Source of the DNA: an uncultured Clostridia bacterium
GTDB taxonomy: Bacteria; Bacillota_I; Bacilli_A; RF39; UBA660
Assembly (NCBI GenBank): GCA_947304495.1
Contig: CAMZBG010000015.1
Span: 1-26,905, forward strand
DNA: 26,905 bases
Direction of reading: 5' to 3'
In this document: positions 23,230 to 26,905 of the stretch, one piece after another
Layout of the letters: each line of letters opens with the position of its first letter
Numbering within the stretch: position 1 is the first letter of the stretch
The notes under the pieces: model-generated
What the model was told of the DNA's origin: nothing
Database searches by the model: none
Seen by the model: the letters and a program-made list of their open reading frames with translations, nothing else
Made by a program: the position numbers and the translations under genes

Positions 23230-26200
23230 ATGAATAATTATAAGACTATGGATGCAAACGAAGCTGTTAGCAGTGTGGCATATAAATTTAGTGAATTATG
23301 TGGAATATATCCAATAACTCCAGCTAGCCCAATGGCTGAGAAAGTTGATATTATGGCTAACGGTGATAATTATAATTTTTGGAATAATAAAGTTAAGGTT
23401 ACTGAGATGCAATCAGAAGCTGGAGCTGTTGCTTTGGTTCATGGTGCATTACAATCAGGTGTTTTAGCTACGACATTTACTGCTAGTCAAGGTTTATTAT
23501 TAATGATTCCTACATTATATAAAATGTCGGGAGAAATGTTACCTGGTGTTTTACATGTTGCTGCTAGAAGCCTGGCAACTCATGCTCTTAGTATCTTTGG
23601 AGATCACCAGGATGTATATGCAATTAGATCAACTGGCGTATGTATGTTAGCAAGTGCTAATCCGGAAGATGCATACCGAATGGCGGCAGTTGCTCATTTA
23701 TCAGCTATTAAAGCTAGTTTACCTTTTGTTAACTTTTTTGATGGATTTAGAACTAGTCACGAGATAGATAAGATTAAACTATTGGATTTTGATAAGATTA
23801 AAGAATTAATAGATGAAAAAGCACTACAAGAGTTTAGAAATAGAGCAATGAGCAATGAAAACTATAATACACGAGGAACAGCACAAAATGATGATATTTA
23901 TTTTCAAAATGCCGAAGCTAGAAATAAAAACTATGAGCAGGCTGTTAACATAGTTGAAAAATATATGAATAAAATCAACACGATTTCTGGCTCTAAGTTT
24001 AAACCTTTTAATTATTATGGTGATGCTAATGCAAAGAACATCATTATTGCTATGGGTAGTGTATGTGATACGATTAGAGAAACTGTAAATTATTTAAATA
24101 AAAAAGGATATAAATGTGGTATGATTGAAGTTCACTTATATCGTCCATTTAGTACTAAACATTTAGTGTCAAGTTTACCAAAAACAGTTAAAAATATTGC
24201 TGTGTTAGACAGAACCAAGGATAGTGCTGCAAATGGAGAACCATTATTTTTAGATGTTTCCGCTGCTTTAAGAGACAAGAATATCAATATTGTTGGTGGA
24301 AGATACGGCTTATCATCTAAAGATACCACACCAGCTCAAATAAAAGCTGTGTTTGATTTTATGGATAGTAAAGACATTCATCATAATTTTACAATTGGTA
24401 TTGATGATGATGTTACTAAGTTAAGTTTACCTGTCGATGATAGTTTTATTATTCCAAGTAAGATGACAGAATTTTTAATCTATGGTTATGGTTCTGATGG
24501 TATGGTATCAACCTCAAAAGATATGATTAAAATTATTGGTGACCATACAGAAAATTATGTCCAAGGATATTTTCAATACGATTCAAAAAAATCTGGTGGT
24601 GTTACTAGAAGTCATATGAGAATATCAAAAAATAAAATTTATAAACCATACTATGTTAGTAATCCTTCATTAATTGTAGTTGCCAAAGAAGAATATATAT
24701 ATAAATATGATATTTTAGATAATTTATGTGAAGGTGGAACACTATTTTTAAACACAAAGTTAGACAAGAATAAATTGATAGCTTCTTTACCTAACAAAGT
24801 AAAATTCTTACTAGCAAAGAAAAAGGCAAAATTATACATTATTGATGCTTATAAATTAGTAAATGAACTTGGTCTTAAAAATAAAATTAGCACTTGTATG
24901 GAAATCTGCATTTTTGATATCATCAAAATTATTAGTACTGATAAGGTTAAAAAGATAATGAAAGATACAAATGCTAAGCGATTTGCTCATAAAGGCGAAA
25001 CTGTTATCAATGTAAACAACAGAATTGTTGATGAAGCTATTAATAATGTTGTAAAAGTACATGTAAATCCTGAATGGATAAAGTTACAATATAAAGAAAA
25101 AGTAAAACTATCATTCAATGAGACAATCGGATTATTAAAAGGTAATTCTTTACCAGTAAGCGCCTTTCTTGATAAAAAGGATGGAGTATACCCCGGCGGA
25201 ATGACCAAATTTGAGAAACGCGATATTGCAGAAAATGTACCTTGTTGGAATAAAGAAAATTGTATTCAGTGTAATCAATGTGCTTTCGTTTGCCCACACG
25301 CTGTTATTAGACCATACTTACTTGATAAGGATGATAAATTAGAGGATGCTATTCCTAGTATCTTACCAAAAGATAAGAAATATTCTATCGGAATTTCCTA
25401 CCAAGATTGTACTGGTTGTGGATTATGTGCTAATGTTTGTCCTGGAAAAGCAGGCAATAAGGCATTAGAAATGAAACAATACGATAAATCTGTATTTACT
25501 AATAAAAAAATTGATTATTTAAATAAAAATAGGGTAGAATATGAGAGCCAAATTGTAAATGTTAAGAATCTAGAATTTTCAGATCCTAAATTTGAATATT
25601 CTGGTGCTTGCGCAGGATGTGGAGAAACAGCTTACATTAAAAATTTAACACAATTATTTGGTAATAATTTAATGATCGCCAATGCAACTGGATGTTCTTC
25701 AATATATGGTGCTAGCGCACCTTCAACACCATATTTAATTCCTTGGGCTAATAGTCTATTTGAGGATAATGCTGAATTTGGATTAGGTATTAAATCAGGA
25801 ATTAATATTAACCGTAATAAAATAAAGAAATATATGGAAGAAAATAAATGTACTCTATTTAATAAATGGTTAGATAATATGGATGACTATAATATATGTA
25901 TGGAAGTATACAATAGTATCGACTATAAAAAACATCCAGTATTAGAAAAATTAAAAGATTATATTGTTCCTAAGTCTATGTGGATAATTGGTGGAGATGG
26001 TTTTGCTTACGATATTGGTTATGGTGGACTTGACCATGTATTATCTACTAACGAGAATATAAATATATTGATTTTAGATACCGAGGTTTATTCAAATACT
26101 GGAGGACAATCTTCTAAATCTAGTAATTTAGGTTCAATTGCTTCGTTCACAGCAAGTGGAAAAACGAACTATAAAAAAGATTTAGCTAGAATGGCAATGT

Positions 26201-26601
26201 GCTATCCACATGTATATGTAGCTTGTGTAAATATTGGTTACAATAAAGAACAATATTTAAAAGCATTACAAGAAGCCAATAATCATGATGGACCTTCAAT
26301 AATTATTGCTTATGCACCTTGTATTGAACATGGTATTAAAACAGGAATGGAGCATAGTTTAGATGACTCTAAATTGGCAACAACTTGTGGATATTTCTTA
26401 ACCTTTAGATATAATCCTGATACACAGACATTTACTTTAGATTCAAAAGACATCGATGATACTAAATATGATGAATTCTTATCAAATGAAAACAGATATG
26501 CTAATCTTAAAAAAGTTAACCCAGAAGGTGCTGATACTTTGTTAGCATTGCAAAAAGAATGGGCTAAAAAAAGATATGAATATTATAGTAAATTAAGTTA
26601 A
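23230..26601 (+). CDS. nifJ: Pyruvate:ferredoxin (flavodoxin) oxidoreductase
   Basis: The protein has 1123 residues, slightly below the usual 1170-1200 of the single-chain enzyme. It oxidises pyruvate with CoA to acetyl-CoA and CO2, reducing ferredoxin or flavodoxin, in anaerobic cytoplasm. Domains in order: pyrimidine-binding domain I (YPITPASPMAEK, about 27-38), domain II, gamma/EKR region, a ferredoxin-like domain with two [4Fe-4S] motifs (CIQCNQC from 678, CTGCGLC from 727), and a TPP-binding domain with CAGCGET (from 794), GDGFAYDIGYGG and TEVYSNTGGQ. ATG 23230 is preferred over GTG 23221 because GAGGTG is the RBS. Its clusters would need the Suf system (see sufB). The extra C-terminal CoA-sealing region appears short. 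Confidence 0.96.
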   Translation: MNNYKTMDANEAVSSVAYKFSELCGIYPITPASPMAEKVDIMANGDNYNFWNNKVKVTEMQSEAGAVALVHGALQSGVLATTFTASQGLLLMIPTLYKMSGEMLPGVLHVAARSLATHALSIFGDHQDVYAIRSTGVCMLASANPEDAYRMAAVAHLSAIKASLPFVNFFDGFRTSHEIDKIKLLDFDKIKELIDEKALQEFRNRAMSNENYNTRGTAQNDDIYFQNAEARNKNYEQAVNIVEKYMNKINTISGSKFKPFNYYGDANAKNIIIAMGSVCDTIRETVNYLNKKGYKCGMIEVHLYRPFSTKHLVSSLPKTVKNIAVLDRTKDSAANGEPLFLDVSAALRDKNINIVGGRYGLSSKDTTPAQIKAVFDFMDSKDIHHNFTIGIDDDVTKLSLPVDDSFIIPSKMTEFLIYGYGSDGMVSTSKDMIKIIGDHTENYVQGYFQYDSKKSGGVTRSHMRISKNKIYKPYYVSNPSLIVVAKEEYIYKYDILDNLCEGGTLFLNTKLDKNKLIASLPNKVKFLLAKKKAKLYIIDAYKLVNELGLKNKISTCMEICIFDIIKIISTDKVKKIMKDTNAKRFAHKGETVINVNNRIVDEAINNVVKVHVNPEWIKLQYKEKVKLSFNETIGLLKGNSLPVSAFLDKKDGVYPGGMTKFEKRDIAENVPCWNKENCIQCNQCAFVCPHAVIRPYLLDKDDKLEDAIPSILPKDKKYSIGISYQDCTGCGLCANVCPGKAGNKALEMKQYDKSVFTNKKIDYLNKNRVEYESQIVNVKNLEFSDPKFEYSGACAGCGETAYIKNLTQLFGNNLMIANATGCSSIYGASAPSTPYLIPWANSLFEDNAEFGLGIKSGININRNKIKKYMEENKCTLFNKWLDNMDDYNICMEVYNSIDYKKHPVLEKLKDYIVPKSMWIIGGDGFAYDIGYGGLDHVLSTNENINILILDTEVYSNTGGQSSKSSNLGSIASFTASGKTNYKKDLARMAMCYPHVYVACVNIGYNKEQYLKALQEANNHDGPSIIIAYAPCIEHGIKTGMEHSLDDSKLATTCGYFLTFRYNPDTQTFTLDSKDIDDTKYDEFLSNENRYANLKKVNPEGADTLLALQKEWAKKRYEYYSKLS

Positions 26602-26608
26602 CTAGTAG

Positions 26609-26640
26609 AAAACCACTTAATCATTTGATTAAGTGGTTTT
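26609..26640. terminator. Bidirectional terminator between nifJ and the DUF1653 gene
   Basis: A perfect inverted repeat, arms at 26609-26623 and 26626-26640 (AAAACCACTTAATCA and its complement), with A-run and T-run at the ends. It works for both convergent genes and ends at the DUF1653 stop codon. Confidence 0.85.
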
Positions 26641-26855
26641 TATATTTCTTCAAAACGATATTTTTGTTTAACATCAGGATATTTTTCATGATCTACTTCA
26701 CCTGCAAACATTTCATATGGTCTTGCCCAAATTTGATCACCATGAGTATATACTACTAAATCTTCAAGTGTTTCAGAATGTTTTGCAATAGCAATTACTT
26801 TGTGGGTACTTCCTTTGAAATGTCTGTATGTTTTACCAACAACTATTTCTCTCAT
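26640..26855 (-). CDS. DUF1653 family protein
   Basis: The protein has 71 residues. It matches the DUF1653 pattern: GKTYRHFKGSTHKVIAIAKH, then LVVYTHGDQIWARPYEMF and a final YPDVKQKYRFE. The family is a small single-domain fold of unknown function found across bacteria; it may bind a ligand or nucleic acid, but this is not established. The start is the ATG at 26855, preceded by AAAGGAG. A longer reading from 26897 would run into the tRNA. The start lies 20 nt after the 3' end of a tRNA on the same strand, with no own promoter visible, so it is probably made by read-through from the tRNA transcript. Confidence 0.88.
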   Translation of the reverse strand: MREIVVGKTYRHFKGSTHKVIAIAKHSETLEDLVVYTHGDQIWARPYEMFAGEVDHEKYPDVKQKYRFEEI

Positions 26856-26875
26856 ATTAGCTCCTTTAACAAAAA

Positions 26876-26905
26876 TGGTGCCGCTTGACAGAATCAAACT
26901 GTCCT
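26876..26905 (-). tRNA. Partial tRNA (3' part only, truncated by window edge)
   Basis: The reverse complement has a T arm GACAG-TTTGATT-CTGTC, the 3' acceptor strand AAGCGGC, discriminator A and encoded CCA. The anticodon lies beyond the window, so the amino acid is not known; the 5' acceptor strand would be GCCGCTT. The T loop again shows U56 instead of C56, as in tRNA-Gly at the other end. Confidence 0.88.

Noticed and set aside
1..26905. CRISPR array, insertion sequence, prophage or integration site
   Set aside because: No regularly spaced direct repeats, transposase, integrase or phage structural genes are visible anywhere in the window.

Overview
The window is a compact, AT-rich (roughly 30% GC by eye) chromosomal segment from a low-GC Gram-positive bacterium. 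Features pointing to Bacillota include strong AGGAGG-type ribosome binding sites, TTGNNN/TATAAT promoters, a nusA-rnpM-infB-rbfA-truB cluster, a NusA without C-terminal repeats, SipW-type secretion and SufB. TGA is a stop (for example at the end of ffh, just before its terminator) and Trp is TGG, so the mycoplasma code is not used. A large pyruvate:ferredoxin oxidoreductase implies anaerobic pyruvate metabolism. My best guess is an uncultured, probably gut-associated lineage of the Bacilli near the RF39/Erysipelotrichales/Acholeplasmatales area; the order is a guess, the phylum is not.

Layout. (1) 1-1494: tRNA-Gly(GCC) on the minus strand, divergent from ffh. (2) 1567-6064: a strongly promoted four-gene surface-protein operon: a small TasA-like protein with a SipW-type signal peptide, a SipW-like signal peptidase fused to a large membrane domain, a DUF5305-like membrane protein, and a large secreted protein with a fibronectin-like domain. 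It ends at a bidirectional terminator. (3) 6041-9451: an Lgt-like membrane protein (minus), a CotD-like small coat protein, a DagK/YegS lipid kinase with yidD, and an LPG-synthase-TM/flippase-like protein (minus). (4) 9490-9643: tRNA-Arg(ACG) as its own unit. (5) 9655-17436: the rimP-nusA-rnpM-infB-X-Y-rbfA-nrnA-truB operon, with overlapping genes and a hairpin leader. RimP is only its N-terminal half, ylxQ is absent, and two unrecognised genes (X, Y) lie between infB and rbfA. (6) 17431-20216: sufB alone, followed by a cell-wall amidase and two tandem terminators. (7) 20225-22509: ssb, an XRE regulator, and asnS. (8) 22572-26640: an Asp-rich lipoprotein and pyruvate:ferredoxin oxidoreductase. 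(9) 26640-26905: a DUF1653 protein directly behind a tRNA that runs off the window (minus).

The most novel material is the X/Y pair. X is a 488-residue protein made of five diverged units of about 85 residues, each ending in a Gly-Tyr-(Asn) motif. Y is an 84-residue protein with a compact version of the same motifs. Both sit inside the translation/ribosome-maturation operon. The SipW-DUF5305-TasA-like operon is a second coherent system: two predicted substrates flank a dedicated signal peptidase and a membrane partner, consistent with a surface fibre or adhesin.

The only non-coding stretch above 300 bases is 9398-9747; it holds two divergent promoters, tRNA-Arg, a terminator, the rimP promoter and the leader hairpin.
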